The notes under the pieces were generated by a model that worked only from the letters and a program-made list of their open reading frames with translations, was not told the origin of the DNA and searched no databases. Made by a program: the position numbers and the translations under genes. 64,000 nucleotides of DNA, taken from positions 920,921-984,920 of the forward strand of contig NZ_LMDS01000001.1 in NCBI RefSeq assembly GCF_001425865.1. Reading direction: 5' to 3'. Numbering within the stretch: position 1 is the first letter of the stretch; each line of letters opens with the position of its first letter. This document shows, in pieces, positions 26,146 to 34,556 of the stretch. Source of the DNA: Rhizobacter sp. Root404. GTDB taxonomy: Bacteria > Pseudomonadota > Gammaproteobacteria > Burkholderiales > Burkholderiaceae_C.

Positions 26146-27861
26146 TCAGCGCCGCGCGCCGCGCGCGATCATCGCGATCAGTTCGCGGAAGATCACGCTG
26201 CCGACCGAGCCCGACAGGTCGAGCACGTGGCTGCGGCTGTAGTAGGGGCTCAGGTCGAGCCCGACGCCGACGCCGTAGATCTCCGCCCCGCGCATCTCGT
26301 GCAGCGCGACCACGTCCTTCAGGTGGTGGTCCAGGTAGTGGGCGTCGTTCGCTAGGTTGGTGGCGCTGTCCATCGGCGAGCCGTCGGAGACGACCAGCAG
26401 CAGCCGCCGGGGCTCGTCGCGCGCCGCGGCGCGGCGCAGCGCCCAGGTCACGGCCTCGCCGTCGATGCCTTCGCGGAACAGGTCGGCCTTCAGCAGCGCG
26501 CCCATCGCCAGCCGCGCGCGGCGCCAGCTCGTCGCCGCGTCCTTGATCACCAGGTGGCAGGTCTCGTTCAGGCGGCCCGGGTGAGCGGGGCGGCCGGCGC
26601 GCACCCAGTCGCGCTGCGCGCGGCCGCCGTTCCACGCGTTGGTCGTGAAGCCCAGCACCTCGCTCGCGACGCCGGCCTGTTCGAGCGCGCGCACCAGCAC
26701 GTCGACCAGCACCGCGAGCGCTTCGATGTGCTCTTTCATCGAGCCCGAGCAGTCGATCAGAATCGTCACCAGGCAGTCGGCGCGCGGCTCCTCGCGCTCG
26801 GTGCGGAACAGGCGCCGCTCGGTCGGTGAAGCGACCAGCTGCGCGAGGCGCCGGCCGTCGATGTGGCCTTCCTCCTGGCCGCCGTCCCAGCCGTCGCGCT
26901 CGGGCACCGCGAGCAGTGCCTTCAGGTCGCGCGCGAGGTGAGCGACGTTGACGCCGAGGCCGGCGATGCGCTCGTCGAGCCGTGCGCGGTTCGCCTTCAG
27001 CACCTCGGCGCGCACCAGCGTGGCGGCGGCGACCTCGCGGTCGTAGGCGGTCGTGAAGACGCGGTAGCCGCCGTCCGCGCCGTCCAGCACCAGGCTGCGG
27101 CCGGACACGGCGGTCGCGACGCCGTCGTCGATTTCCTCGCCGCTGTCGAGCAGCAGCGCGAACGCGGCCCAGGCGTCCTCGTCGAGCGCGTCGTCGTCGG
27201 GCGGCGATTCGTCATCGGCCGAGCGCAGCATCGCGGCGATCGTCTGCGCGATCGCCAGCGCATGCACGGCATACGCCGCCTGGTCCGCGCGCTCGCGCTT
27301 CAGGCCGGCGAGCGGCGAGCCGATCAACGGGCCGATGCCGGCGCGCGTCGCCTCCAGCAAATCCTCGGTCTCCTCGACGACTGGCTCGCCGGTGACGCGG
27401 GCGCGGCACATCTGCGCGACCGTGTACAGCAGCAGCCCGCGCGCGCTGTCGGTCCCGCCGCCGTGGTGGAACGCCAGCGACCAGGCCTCGAAGCGGTGCC
27501 GCAGGTTGCGACGCACGCCGGGCAGCGCGTCGTCGGCCTGCGCTTCGCAGCGGAACTGCTCCAGCAACTCGAACACCATGCGTTCGACCGGGTCGGCGGG
27601 GCACAGCCGCGTATGCAGCTTGGCGTCGCTGTGCGCGAGCCGCAGTCCGAAGCCGTCGGCAGCGCCGCGGAACGAGGCGAAGTCGTCGGTGTCGAGCGAG
27701 GGATTGAGGTGCGGCGCGTAAAGCGGCAGCGCGCGCCGGCCACGGTGCAAGCGCCGGCCACGGAAGTGCAGGTCACGCTCACCGCTCAACGCACGGATGG
27801 CCGCCGCGCAGAGTTCCTCGATGCGCTCCTGATGCCGCGCCCGGAGCTGGGCTTCGCTCAC
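26146..27861 (-). CDS. CobT-like protein with C-terminal von Willebrand A domain
   Basis: 571 aa. The N-terminal two thirds match the CobT type (RALSGERDLHFRG; EQFRCEAQAD; acidic DDESPPDDDALDED near 220). The C-terminal VWA domain carries a MIDAS DCSGSM at about 370-375. The start is GTG, overlapping the cobS-like stop by 4 nt (GTGA). CobT with CobS normally powers CobN in aerobic cobalt insertion, but no cobN or other cobalamin gene lies in the window. With an xsc-linked IclR in the same operon, a different maturation role is possible. Confidence 0.82.
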   Translation of the reverse strand: MSEAQLRARHQERIEELCAAAIRALSGERDLHFRGRRLHRGRRALPLYAPHLNPSLDTDDFASFRGAADGFGLRLAHSDAKLHTRLCPADPVERMVFELLEQFRCEAQADDALPGVRRNLRHRFEAWSLAFHHGGGTDSARGLLLYTVAQMCRARVTGEPVVEETEDLLEATRAGIGPLIGSPLAGLKRERADQAAYAVHALAIAQTIAAMLRSADDESPPDDDALDEDAWAAFALLLDSGEEIDDGVATAVSGRSLVLDGADGGYRVFTTAYDREVAAATLVRAEVLKANRARLDERIAGLGVNVAHLARDLKALLAVPERDGWDGGQEEGHIDGRRLAQLVASPTERRLFRTEREEPRADCLVTILIDCSGSMKEHIEALAVLVDVLVRALEQAGVASEVLGFTTNAWNGGRAQRDWVRAGRPAHPGRLNETCHLVIKDAATSWRRARLAMGALLKADLFREGIDGEAVTWALRRAAARDEPRRLLLVVSDGSPMDSATNLANDAHYLDHHLKDVVALHEMRGAEIYGVGVGLDLSPYYSRSHVLDLSGSVGSVIFRELIAMIARGARR

Positions 27862-28838
27862 TTCGGATCGCCGGTGAGCTGGTACGACTCGTCGAGCTCG
27901 CGATCGAAGCAGCGCTGGAAGTACTCCGCTACCGTCGGCCGCTCCGCCTCATCGCACTTGTTGACGAACGACAGCCGGAACGCCAGCGCCGCGTCGCCGA
28001 AGATCTCGAGGTTCTCGGCCCAGGTGATCACGGTGCGCGGCGACATCAGCGTCGACAGGTCGCCCGCCGCGAAGCCCTTGCGCGTCAGGTCGGCCACCGC
28101 GACCATCTGCCGCACGAGCGCGGTGCCGGCCTCGTTCGCGAGCGACGGCACGCGCGCCTGCACGATCGCGACCTCCTCGTCGCGCGGCAGGTAGTTCAGC
28201 GACGCGACGATGTTCCAGCGGTCGATCTGCGCATGGTTGAGCCGCTGCGCGCCGTGGTACAGCCCGTTCAGGTTGCCCAGGCCGACGGTGTTGGCGGTGG
28301 CGAACAGGCGGAAGAACGGGTGCGGGCGCAGCACCTTGTTCTGGTCCATCAGCGTGAACTGGCCGTCGCGCTCGAGAATCCGCTGGATCACGAACATCAC
28401 GTCCGGCCGGCCCGCGTCGTACTCGTCGAAGATCAGCGCGACCGGCCGCTGCAGCGCCCACGGCACGATGCCTTCCTGGAACTCGGTCACCTGCTGGCCG
28501 TCGCGCAGCACCACGGCGTCCTTGCCGACCAGATCGAGCCGGCTGATGTGGCCGTCCAGGTTCACGCGCACGCACGGCCAGTTCAGCCGCGCCGCCACCT
28601 GCTCGATGTGCGTGGACTTGCCGGTGCCGTGCAGCCCCTGCACCATCACGCGCCGGTCTCGGGTGAAGCCGGCGAGGATCGCCAGCGTCACCGCCGGGTT
28701 GAAGCGGTACACGCTGTCGATCTCGGGCACGTGCTCGTCGCGCTCGGCGAACGCAGGCACCTTCAGGTCGCTGTCGATGCCGAACACCTCGCGGGCGGAG
28801 ACGAGCCGGTCAGGGCGCAGGACGGACAGGTCAGTCAT
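27858..28838 (-). CDS. CobS-like AAA+ ATPase (MoxR type)
   Basis: 326 aa. Walker A GLHGTGKSTH (68-77), Walker B ALIFDEYDAG (134-143), sensor region FRLFATANTVGLG, and a GLYHGAQ stretch typical of CobS. It starts 5 nt after the iclR stop and overlaps the CobT-like gene. MoxR-type AAA+ proteins work with VWA partners to insert metals or remodel enzymes. Cobaltochelatase is the family's textbook role; the location beside xsc suggests it may act elsewhere, as inference. Confidence 0.85.
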   Translation of the reverse strand: MTDLSVLRPDRLVSAREVFGIDSDLKVPAFAERDEHVPEIDSVYRFNPAVTLAILAGFTRDRRVMVQGLHGTGKSTHIEQVAARLNWPCVRVNLDGHISRLDLVGKDAVVLRDGQQVTEFQEGIVPWALQRPVALIFDEYDAGRPDVMFVIQRILERDGQFTLMDQNKVLRPHPFFRLFATANTVGLGNLNGLYHGAQRLNHAQIDRWNIVASLNYLPRDEEVAIVQARVPSLANEAGTALVRQMVAVADLTRKGFAAGDLSTLMSPRTVITWAENLEIFGDAALAFRLSFVNKCDEAERPTVAEYFQRCFDRELDESYQLTGDPK

Positions 28839-28843
28839 CGGAT

Positions 28844-29638
28844 TCACACCTTGTTGTCGATGCGGCTCAGCGCCAGCGCGGCGCGCTGCAGCGCCGGCAG
28901 CAGCTGCTTCGCCTTCGCGGCGGTCAGCCGCATGATCGGCGCCTGCACGGCCACGCACAGGTTGGACAGGCCGGCGGGCGAGGGCACCAGCACCGCCAGG
29001 CACAGCAGGCCGGGCAGGAACTCCTCGTCGTCGAGCGCGTAGCCGTCGGCCTGCACGCGCTTGATCTCCTTCTCGAACTTGGCGAGGTCGGTCAGCGTCT
29101 TGGCGGTGTACTTCTCGAGCGGCGCGTGCGCGAGCAGGCGCTGGCGCTGGGCCGCCGTCATCTGCGCGAGCAGCACCTTGCCGCTGGCCGAGCAGTGCGC
29201 CGGCACCCGCGAGCCGGGGTGCAGGTAGAAGCGCAGCGGCGCGGCGGTCTCGACCCGGTCGAGGTAGATCACCTCGCTGCCCGACAGCGCGGTGATGTTG
29301 CAGCTCTCGCCCACCTCTTCGACCAGGTGCCGCAGCACCACATGGCGCGCGCCGTGGTGGGTGTCGTTCAGCAGCAGGTTCTCGGCCAGGCGGCGCAGCC
29401 GCGTGCCGGTGCCGTAGTGGCGGCCGTCGCCCTCGCGCTGCAGCAGGCCGGCGGACTCGAGCTGTTGCAGCATCCGGTGCAGCGTGGGCTTCGGCAGGCC
29501 GGTCTCCTCGACCAGCCCCTGCAGCGAGTAGCGCTGGTCCTTCGCGGCGATCACCTCGAGCAGCGCGATCAGGCGCATCGTCGGCGTGTCGCCGCCCAGT
29601 TCGGCGGGTTCGGGGCGCAGGGCGTGGACGGCATTCAT
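28844..29638 (-). CDS. IclR-family transcriptional regulator divergent from xsc
   Basis: 264 aa. Winged helix at about 20-80 (YSLQGLVEETGLPKPTLHRMLQQL), then an IclR effector domain (GESCNITALSGSEVIYLDR; PAHCSASGKVLLAQM). I chose the ATG at 29638, the first giving a normal N-terminus. It is transcribed away from xsc across a 156-nt gap containing TTCCGGAA palindromes, and is first in an operon with the CobS/CobT pair. It probably controls both directions. Effector unknown; sulfoacetaldehyde or a precursor is a guess. Confidence 0.9.
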   Translation of the reverse strand: MNAVHALRPEPAELGGDTPTMRLIALLEVIAAKDQRYSLQGLVEETGLPKPTLHRMLQQLESAGLLQREGDGRHYGTGTRLRRLAENLLLNDTHHGARHVVLRHLVEEVGESCNITALSGSEVIYLDRVETAAPLRFYLHPGSRVPAHCSASGKVLLAQMTAAQRQRLLAHAPLEKYTAKTLTDLAKFEKEIKRVQADGYALDDEEFLPGLLCLAVLVPSPAGLSNLCVAVQAPIMRLTAAKAKQLLPALQRAALALSRIDNKV

Positions 29639-29658
29639 CGTGGCGGCATGATAGTCAC

Positions 29659-29716
29659 GTTCCGGAAAATAGTACACAGCGTCTCGATTTATAAAATTCG
29701 TTGACGCGCCGGAACG
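29659..29716. promoter_or_regulatory. Upstream operator-like repeats in the iclR-xsc gap
   Basis: TTCCGGAA (29660-29667) is a perfect palindrome. CGTTCCGG (29658-29665) is also the exact inverse complement of CCGGAACG (29709-29716), the latter lying inside the xsc promoter spacer. Same motif as the downstream operator, consistent with cooperative IclR binding. Confidence 0.5.
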
Positions 29717-29729
29717 CCGCATCTATAGT
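29701..29729 (+). promoter_or_regulatory. xsc: Sigma-70-type promoter of xsc
   Basis: TTGACG (29701-29706), a 17-nt spacer and TATAGT (29724-29729) match the consensus closely and point to a start near 29736. A CCGGAACG element lies in the spacer and a palindromic operator lies just downstream. Confidence 0.7.
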
Positions 29730-29746
29730 CCGCTCCAGTTTCAATT

Positions 29747-29767
29747 TCCGGAACAGAGCGTTCCGGA
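29747..29767. promoter_or_regulatory. Candidate IclR operator downstream of the xsc promoter
   Basis: TCCGGAAC (29747-29754), 5 nt, then GTTCCGGA (29760-29767): exact 8-bp inverted arms, 21 bp overall, between the likely transcription start and the xsc ribosome site. The position suits repression by roadblock. Confidence 0.6.
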
Positions 29768-29794
29768 TCGTTCAGACCCCGACCGGAGACAACC

Positions 29795-31615
29795 ATGAGC
29801 AAGCAACCCACCCCCGCCGCCCGCACTGCCGTCCAGGGCGTGCAGAAGATGACCCCCTCGGAGGCCTTCGTCGAGACGATGGTCGCCAACGGCGTGACCG
29901 ACATGTTCGGCATCATGGGCTCCGCGTTCATGGACGCGATGGACATCTTCGCGCCGGCCGGCATCCGCCTGATCCCGGTCGTGCACGAGCAGGGCGCCGG
30001 CCACATGGCCGACGGCTACGCCCGCGTCAGCGGCCGCCACGGTGTGGTGATCGGCCAGAACGGCCCCGGCATCAGCAACTGCGTGACCGCGATCGCGGCC
30101 GCCTACTGGGCCCACAGCCCGGTCGTGATCATCACGCCCGAGACCGGCACGATGGGCATGGGCCTGGGCGGCTTCCAGGAGGCCAACCAGCTGCCGATGT
30201 TCCAGGAGTTCACCAAGTACCAGGGCCACGTCAACAACCCGAAGCGCATGGCCGAGTACACCGCGCGCTGCTTCGACCGCGCGATCAGCGAGATGGGCCC
30301 GACCCAGCTGAACATCCCGCGCGACTACTTCTACGGCGAGATCACGGTCGAGATCCCGAAGCCGATGCGCGTGGAGCGTGGCGCCGGCGGCGAGCACAGC
30401 CTCGACGCCGCGGCCGAGCTGCTCGCGAACGCCAAGTTCCCGGTCGTGCTGGCCGGCGGTGGCGTGGTGATGGGCGATGCGGTGGCCGAGTGCAAGGCGC
30501 TGGCCGAGCGCCTGGGCGCGCCCGTCGTCACCGGCTACCTGCGCAACGACGCGTTCCCGGCCAGCCACCCGCTGTGGGCCGGCCCGCTCGGCTACCAGGG
30601 CTCGAAGGCAGCGATGAAGCTGATCGCGCAGGCCGACGTGGTGATCGCGCTCGGCTCGCGCATGGGCCCGTTCGGCACGCTGCCGCAGCACGGCATGGAC
30701 TACTGGCCGAAGGACGCGAAGATCATCCAGGTCGAGGCCGACCACACCAACCTCGGGCTGGTGAAGAAGATCACCGTCGGCATCCACGGCGACGCCAAGG
30801 CCGCCGCCAAGGCGATCACCGCGCGCCTCGAAGGCAAGACGCTCGCCTGCGACGCCACCAAGGCCGCGCGCGCCGAGACCATCAAGTCGGAGAAGGCCGC
30901 GTGGGAGAAGGAGCTCGACGAGTGGACCCACGAGCGCGACGCGTTCAGCCTGGACATGATCGAGGAGCAGAGCAAGGAAGCCGCGGAAGGTAAAGGGAAT
31001 TGGCTGCACCCGCGCCAGGTCCTGCGCGAGCTCGAGAAGGCGATGCCGCCGCGCGCGATGGTCTCGACCGACATCGGCAACATCAACTCGGTGGCCAACA
31101 GCTACCTGCGCTTCGAGGAGCCGCGCTCGTTCTTCGCGCCGATGAGCTTCGGCAACTGCGGCTACGCGCTGCCCACCATCATCGGCGCCAAGTGCGCGGC
31201 GATGGACCGGCCCGCGATCTCGTACGCCGGCGACGGCGCCTGGGGCATGAGCATGAGCGAGCTGATGACCTGCGTGCGCCACAACATCCCGGTCACCTCG
31301 ATCGTCTTCCACAACCGCCAGTGGGGCGCCGAGAAGAAGAACCAGGTCGACTTCTACAACCGCCGCTTCGTCGCGGGCGAGCTCGACAACACCAGCTTCG
31401 CCGGCATCGCGATCGCGATGGGCGCCGAAGGCGTGGTCGTCGACAAGCTGGAAGACGTGGGCCCGGCGCTCAAGAAGGCGATCGACGCGCAGATGAAGGA
31501 GGGCAAGACCACCGTGATCGAGATCATGTGCACCCGCGAGCTGGGCGACCCGTTCCGCCGCGATGCGCTCGCCAAGCCGGTGCGCTTCCTCGAGAAGTAC
31601 AAGGACTACGTCTGA
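29795..31615 (+). CDS. xsc: Sulfoacetaldehyde acetyltransferase
   Basis: 606 aa. A thiamine-diphosphate enzyme that converts sulfoacetaldehyde and phosphate to sulfite and acetyl phosphate in the cytoplasm. The N-terminal domain opens TPSEAFVETMVANGVTDMFG, and Glu65 in VVHEQGAGHMADGYAR activates the cofactor. MGLGGFQEANQLPMFQ and AEYTARCFDRA are strongly Xsc-like. The ThDP/Mg motif starts at GDG (479-481) with NRQWGAEKKNQ following. Length is typical. GGAG precedes the ATG; pta overlaps its end. It is the hub of the sulfonate genes here. Confidence 0.96.
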   Translation: MSKQPTPAARTAVQGVQKMTPSEAFVETMVANGVTDMFGIMGSAFMDAMDIFAPAGIRLIPVVHEQGAGHMADGYARVSGRHGVVIGQNGPGISNCVTAIAAAYWAHSPVVIITPETGTMGMGLGGFQEANQLPMFQEFTKYQGHVNNPKRMAEYTARCFDRAISEMGPTQLNIPRDYFYGEITVEIPKPMRVERGAGGEHSLDAAAELLANAKFPVVLAGGGVVMGDAVAECKALAERLGAPVVTGYLRNDAFPASHPLWAGPLGYQGSKAAMKLIAQADVVIALGSRMGPFGTLPQHGMDYWPKDAKIIQVEADHTNLGLVKKITVGIHGDAKAAAKAITARLEGKTLACDATKAARAETIKSEKAAWEKELDEWTHERDAFSLDMIEEQSKEAAEGKGNWLHPRQVLRELEKAMPPRAMVSTDIGNINSVANSYLRFEEPRSFFAPMSFGNCGYALPTIIGAKCAAMDRPAISYAGDGAWGMSMSELMTCVRHNIPVTSIVFHNRQWGAEKKNQVDFYNRRFVAGELDNTSFAGIAIAMGAEGVVVDKLEDVGPALKKAIDAQMKEGKTTVIEIMCTRELGDPFRRDALAKPVRFLEKYKDYV

Positions 31616-32547
31616 GCGAGATCACGCACCCCCGCCTGGCCGCACTGGTGGCGCAGGCGCGCGAGCACGCCGCGGCGAACGGCGCGCCGCGCATCGGCAT
31701 CGTCTACCCCGGCGATGCGCTGGCGCTCCAGGCCGCCGCCGCGATCCTCGACGCCGGCATCGCGACGCCGGTGCTGATCGGCCCGCGGGAGGTGGTCGCG
31801 CGTGCGGCCGAGGCGGCGGGCGTCGACCTGCAGCGCTTCGAGCTGATCGAGACGCCCGACGTGCCGGCCGAGGCCGCGCTGCGCGCGACTTCGCTCGCGC
31901 GCAGCGGTCAGGTGCAGGCGCTGATGAAGGGCTCGCTGCACACCGACGAGCTGATGTCGGCGATCGTCCACAAGGGCACCGGCCTGCGCGGCCACACGCG
32001 CATCAGCCACGCCTTCGTGTTCGACCTGCCGCGCTACCCGAAGCTGCTCGCGCTGGCCGACTGCGTGGTCAACATCGCGCCGCACCTGCCTGCCAAGCGC
32101 GACATCCTGACGAACGCGATCGGCCTGCTGCAGGCGCTGGGCATCGCGCATCCGAAGGTCGGCATCGTCGCGGCCGTCGAGACGGTGAACCCGGCGATCC
32201 CGGCCACGCTCGACGCGAACGCGTTGGTCGAAGAGGCGCGCAGCGGCGCCTGGCCCGGTGCGATCGTCGACGGGCCCTTCGGCTTCGACAACGCGATCTC
32301 GGCCGAGGCCGCGCGCATCAAGAAGATCGACTCGGCCGTGCCGGGCGACGCCGACCTGCTGCTGATGCCCGACCTGAACGCCGGCAACATGCTCTACAAG
32401 AGCTTCAACTACATCGGCGGCGGCGATTGCGCCGGGCTGGTGCTCGGCGCGACCGTGCCGGTGGTGCTGACCTCGCGGGCCGATTCGCTGCAGTCGCGGA
32501 TTGCGTCGGTGGCGCTCGCGGTGTTGGCGGGTGGGCAGCGGCGTTGA
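31612..32547 (+). CDS. pta: Phosphate acetyltransferase (short Pta), CTG start
   Basis: 311 aa. A stand-alone phosphotransacetylase domain (ALMKGSLHTDELMSAI; GFDNAISAEAA; GDADLLLMPDLNAGNMLYK). It converts the acetyl phosphate made by Xsc to acetyl-CoA. Sequence homologous to the family begins right at the xsc stop, yet no ATG, GTG or TTG lies there. A CTG at 31612 overlaps the xsc stop (CTGA), with AAGGA 6 nt upstream, so I infer a CTG start. The first in-frame GTG, at 31648, would remove the conserved N-terminal helix. Confidence 0.92.
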   Translation: MSEITHPRLAALVAQAREHAAANGAPRIGIVYPGDALALQAAAAILDAGIATPVLIGPREVVARAAEAAGVDLQRFELIETPDVPAEAALRATSLARSGQVQALMKGSLHTDELMSAIVHKGTGLRGHTRISHAFVFDLPRYPKLLALADCVVNIAPHLPAKRDILTNAIGLLQALGIAHPKVGIVAAVETVNPAIPATLDANALVEEARSGAWPGAIVDGPFGFDNAISAEAARIKKIDSAVPGDADLLLMPDLNAGNMLYKSFNYIGGGDCAGLVLGATVPVVLTSRADSLQSRIASVALAVLAGGQRR

Positions 32548-32840
32548 TTAGTTGACTGGTTGCAAGCGAGGACGCCGCCTGCCTGGGAGGGGATCAGGTT
32601 CGGCTTAAGACTGAGTACAGCCACTCGAGTCTGGTCGATTGAACGTCTGCAATCGCCGGCAGCGGGCGCGCCGCGCAAGCGCCCCCGCGATCAGGGCCCT
32701 CGGCCCATTCCTGCACCTGGGCGTTGCGGTACCTCGTACAGCCATGTAGTAAGCTTTTGTCGACCAGCCTGAACGATCAGGCAAGAACGTTGGGCCGGGA
32801 AGCCGGCGTCGAACTCGACGCGGCAAATAGGAGGACAGTC
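32548..32840. other. 293-nt gap without a convincing gene
   Basis: Between pta and the small AT-richer gene. Short open frames exist but lack ribosome sites and family features. The only structure I see is the row of three stem-loops at its right end, listed separately. Composition shifts toward lower GC from about 32730. Confidence 0.5.
32767..32820 (+). promoter_or_regulatory. Three consecutive stem-loops in the leader of the small gene
   Basis: GCCTGA/TCAGGC (32767-32782, loop ACGA), GCCGG/CCGGC (32794-32807, loop GAAG) and CGTCG/CGACG (32807-32820, loop AACT) each have a 4-nt loop and end just before the AGGAGG ribosome site. Possible structured leader; matches no riboswitch class I know. 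Confidence 0.35.
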
Positions 32841-33122
32841 ATGAGCAAGCGCTTCCTGAGGTGGGTCGAAAAATGGATCGAGGAAAACATTCCTCCCGGC
32901 GCCAATCCAGACATTGAAACGTACGAAGCAAAGGCAAAGCGTCTGTCGGAGAGAATGTTCAGTGACGCGGCTGCAGAAGGATTCACAGACTCAGAGATCC
33001 AGGAGGAGCGGGAGCGCATTGCGCCCCTGGTACTGGACGCGACTTCGGACGCGACCGACTTTGACATTCGTGCCTATGATCTCAAGTCGCAATTGGCGCA
33101 AGAGAATGAAGATGGCGACTGA
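32841..33122 (+). CDS. Small hypothetical protein (DUF768-like), AT-richer than neighbours
   Basis: 93 aa. A strong AGGAGG site 6 nt upstream fixes the ATG. The sequence is acidic and probably helical, starting MSKRFLRWVEKWIEENIPPG and containing AKRLSERMFSDAAAEGFTDSEI; it recalls small DUF768-type proteins of alphaproteobacteria. Codons ending in A or T are much more frequent than in neighbouring genes, suggesting recent acquisition. Function unknown. Confidence 0.6.
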   Translation: MSKRFLRWVEKWIEENIPPGANPDIETYEAKAKRLSERMFSDAAAEGFTDSEIQEERERIAPLVLDATSDATDFDIRAYDLKSQLAQENEDGD

Positions 33123-33382
33123 GCGCCGCATGTTGTCCTTGTGAGCACACTGCCGGTTCGGTCAACGGCAAACGTCTTCAAGGTTCGGGAACCGGCGGTT
33201 CAGACTGATAGCGGCCGATCGGCTACGACCGTCGAGTGTCGGCTCGCATTCAAAGCTGACCTCGGCAACGCTTTCCGCTGCGATGCGGACTCCCGCAGCC
33301 TCGCGGCCAAGACGCCTGTCGGCCATTACCAGAATGCTCCGCACGCCGAAGGCTGTCGACGTTACTCGTCACAATCGAGCGC

Positions 33383-34549
33383 ATGCCTCTCTCCCGAAAA
33401 TTGGCGCTGGCCATCTTGACCATTGCCTTCCCCCTGGTCGCCACCCCCGCCATAGCCGCCCCTGACCCCGCCGCGTTGCGCACGCTCGTCGACGCGGCAG
33501 TCAAACCCGTCATGGCCACCCACCAGGTGCCCGGCCTGGCCGCGGCCGTGACGATCGACGGCCACGCCTACTTCTTCAACTACGGCGTCGCGTCGCGCGA
33601 GCCGAATCGGCCGGTCACCGAGACCACGTTGTTCGAGCTCGGCTCGGTGAGCAAGACCTTCACCGCGACGCTCGGGCTGTACGCGCAGGCGCTCGGCCAA
33701 CTGTCGCTGGCGGATCACCCCAGCCGGTTCATGCCCGAGCTGACCGGGCGCGCGATCGACCGGGCGTCGCTGCTCGAACTCGGCACCTACACCGCGGGCG
33801 GGCTGCCGCTGCAGGTGCCTGACGAGGTGGCGAGCGCCGCGCAGGTCGTTCCGTACCTCCAGCGTTTCGTGCCGGACGCGCCGCCGGGCGCGCGCCGCCT
33901 GTATTCCAACGTGAGCATCGGCCTGTTCGGCCACCTCACCGCGCTCGCGTTGCAGCGGGAGTTCGCGGATGCGGTCGAGACCGAGCTGTTGCCCCGGCTC
34001 GGCCTGGCGCGCACCTTCGTGCGCGTACCGGCCGGCGCGATGGCCGATTACGCCTGGGGCCACGATGGGAAGGGCCAACCGCGGCGGGTGAGCCCGGGCG
34101 TGTTCGACGCGGAAGCGTATGGCGTCAAGTCGACCGCGGCGGACATGATCCGCTTCGTGCAGCTCAACATCGACGCGAGCGCGCTCGGCGACACCCCCGT
34201 GCGGCGCGCGGTCGAGGGCACGCAGGTGGGCCACTACGCGGTCGGCGGCATGGTGCAGGGGCTGGGCTGGGAGCAGTACCCGTACCCGGTGCCGCTGCCG
34301 CGCCTGCTGCAGGGCAATTCCGAGAAGTTGATCTTCGAGTCCAACCCGGCCACGCGGGTGACGTCGGCGCCCGCCGGGCCGCGCCTGTTCAACAAGACGG
34401 GCTCGACCGGCGGCTTCGGCGCGTACGTGGCGTTCGTGCCGGCCCGGCGCATCGGCGTCGTGCTGCTCGCGAACCGCAGCTACCCGATCGCGGACCGCGT
34501 GCGCATCGGCGCGGCCATCCTCGACGGGCTCGCCGCCGCCGCGAAGTGA
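33383..34549 (+). CDS. Class C (AmpC-type) serine beta-lactamase family protein
   Basis: 388 aa. A signal peptide (about 1-26) directs it to the periplasm. The three active-site motifs of class C enzymes are present: SVSK (88-91, nucleophile Ser88), YSN (174-176) and KTG (338-340). Length equals that of AmpC. No ampR or other inducer gene is adjacent, so expression is probably constitutive or cryptic. A related peptidase or esterase of the same fold is less likely given YSN and KTG. 260 nt without a convincing gene precede it. Confidence 0.88.
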   Translation: MPLSRKLALAILTIAFPLVATPAIAAPDPAALRTLVDAAVKPVMATHQVPGLAAAVTIDGHAYFFNYGVASREPNRPVTETTLFELGSVSKTFTATLGLYAQALGQLSLADHPSRFMPELTGRAIDRASLLELGTYTAGGLPLQVPDEVASAAQVVPYLQRFVPDAPPGARRLYSNVSIGLFGHLTALALQREFADAVETELLPRLGLARTFVRVPAGAMADYAWGHDGKGQPRRVSPGVFDAEAYGVKSTAADMIRFVQLNIDASALGDTPVRRAVEGTQVGHYAVGGMVQGLGWEQYPYPVPLPRLLQGNSEKLIFESNPATRVTSAPAGPRLFNKTGSTGGFGAYVAFVPARRIGVVLLANRSYPIADRVRIGAAILDGLAAAAK

Positions 34550-34556
34550 CGGCGCC

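Noticed and set aside
32548..32840. An integration attachment site next to the AT-richer gene
   Set aside because: No tRNA or direct repeat flanks the gene and no integrase is present, so transfer is only suggested by composition.
33123..33382. Possible small genes or a repeat remnant before the beta-lactamase
   Set aside because: Open frames of up to about 90 codons lack ribosome sites and recognisable features. It may be a degenerate remnant, but nothing in the window matches it.
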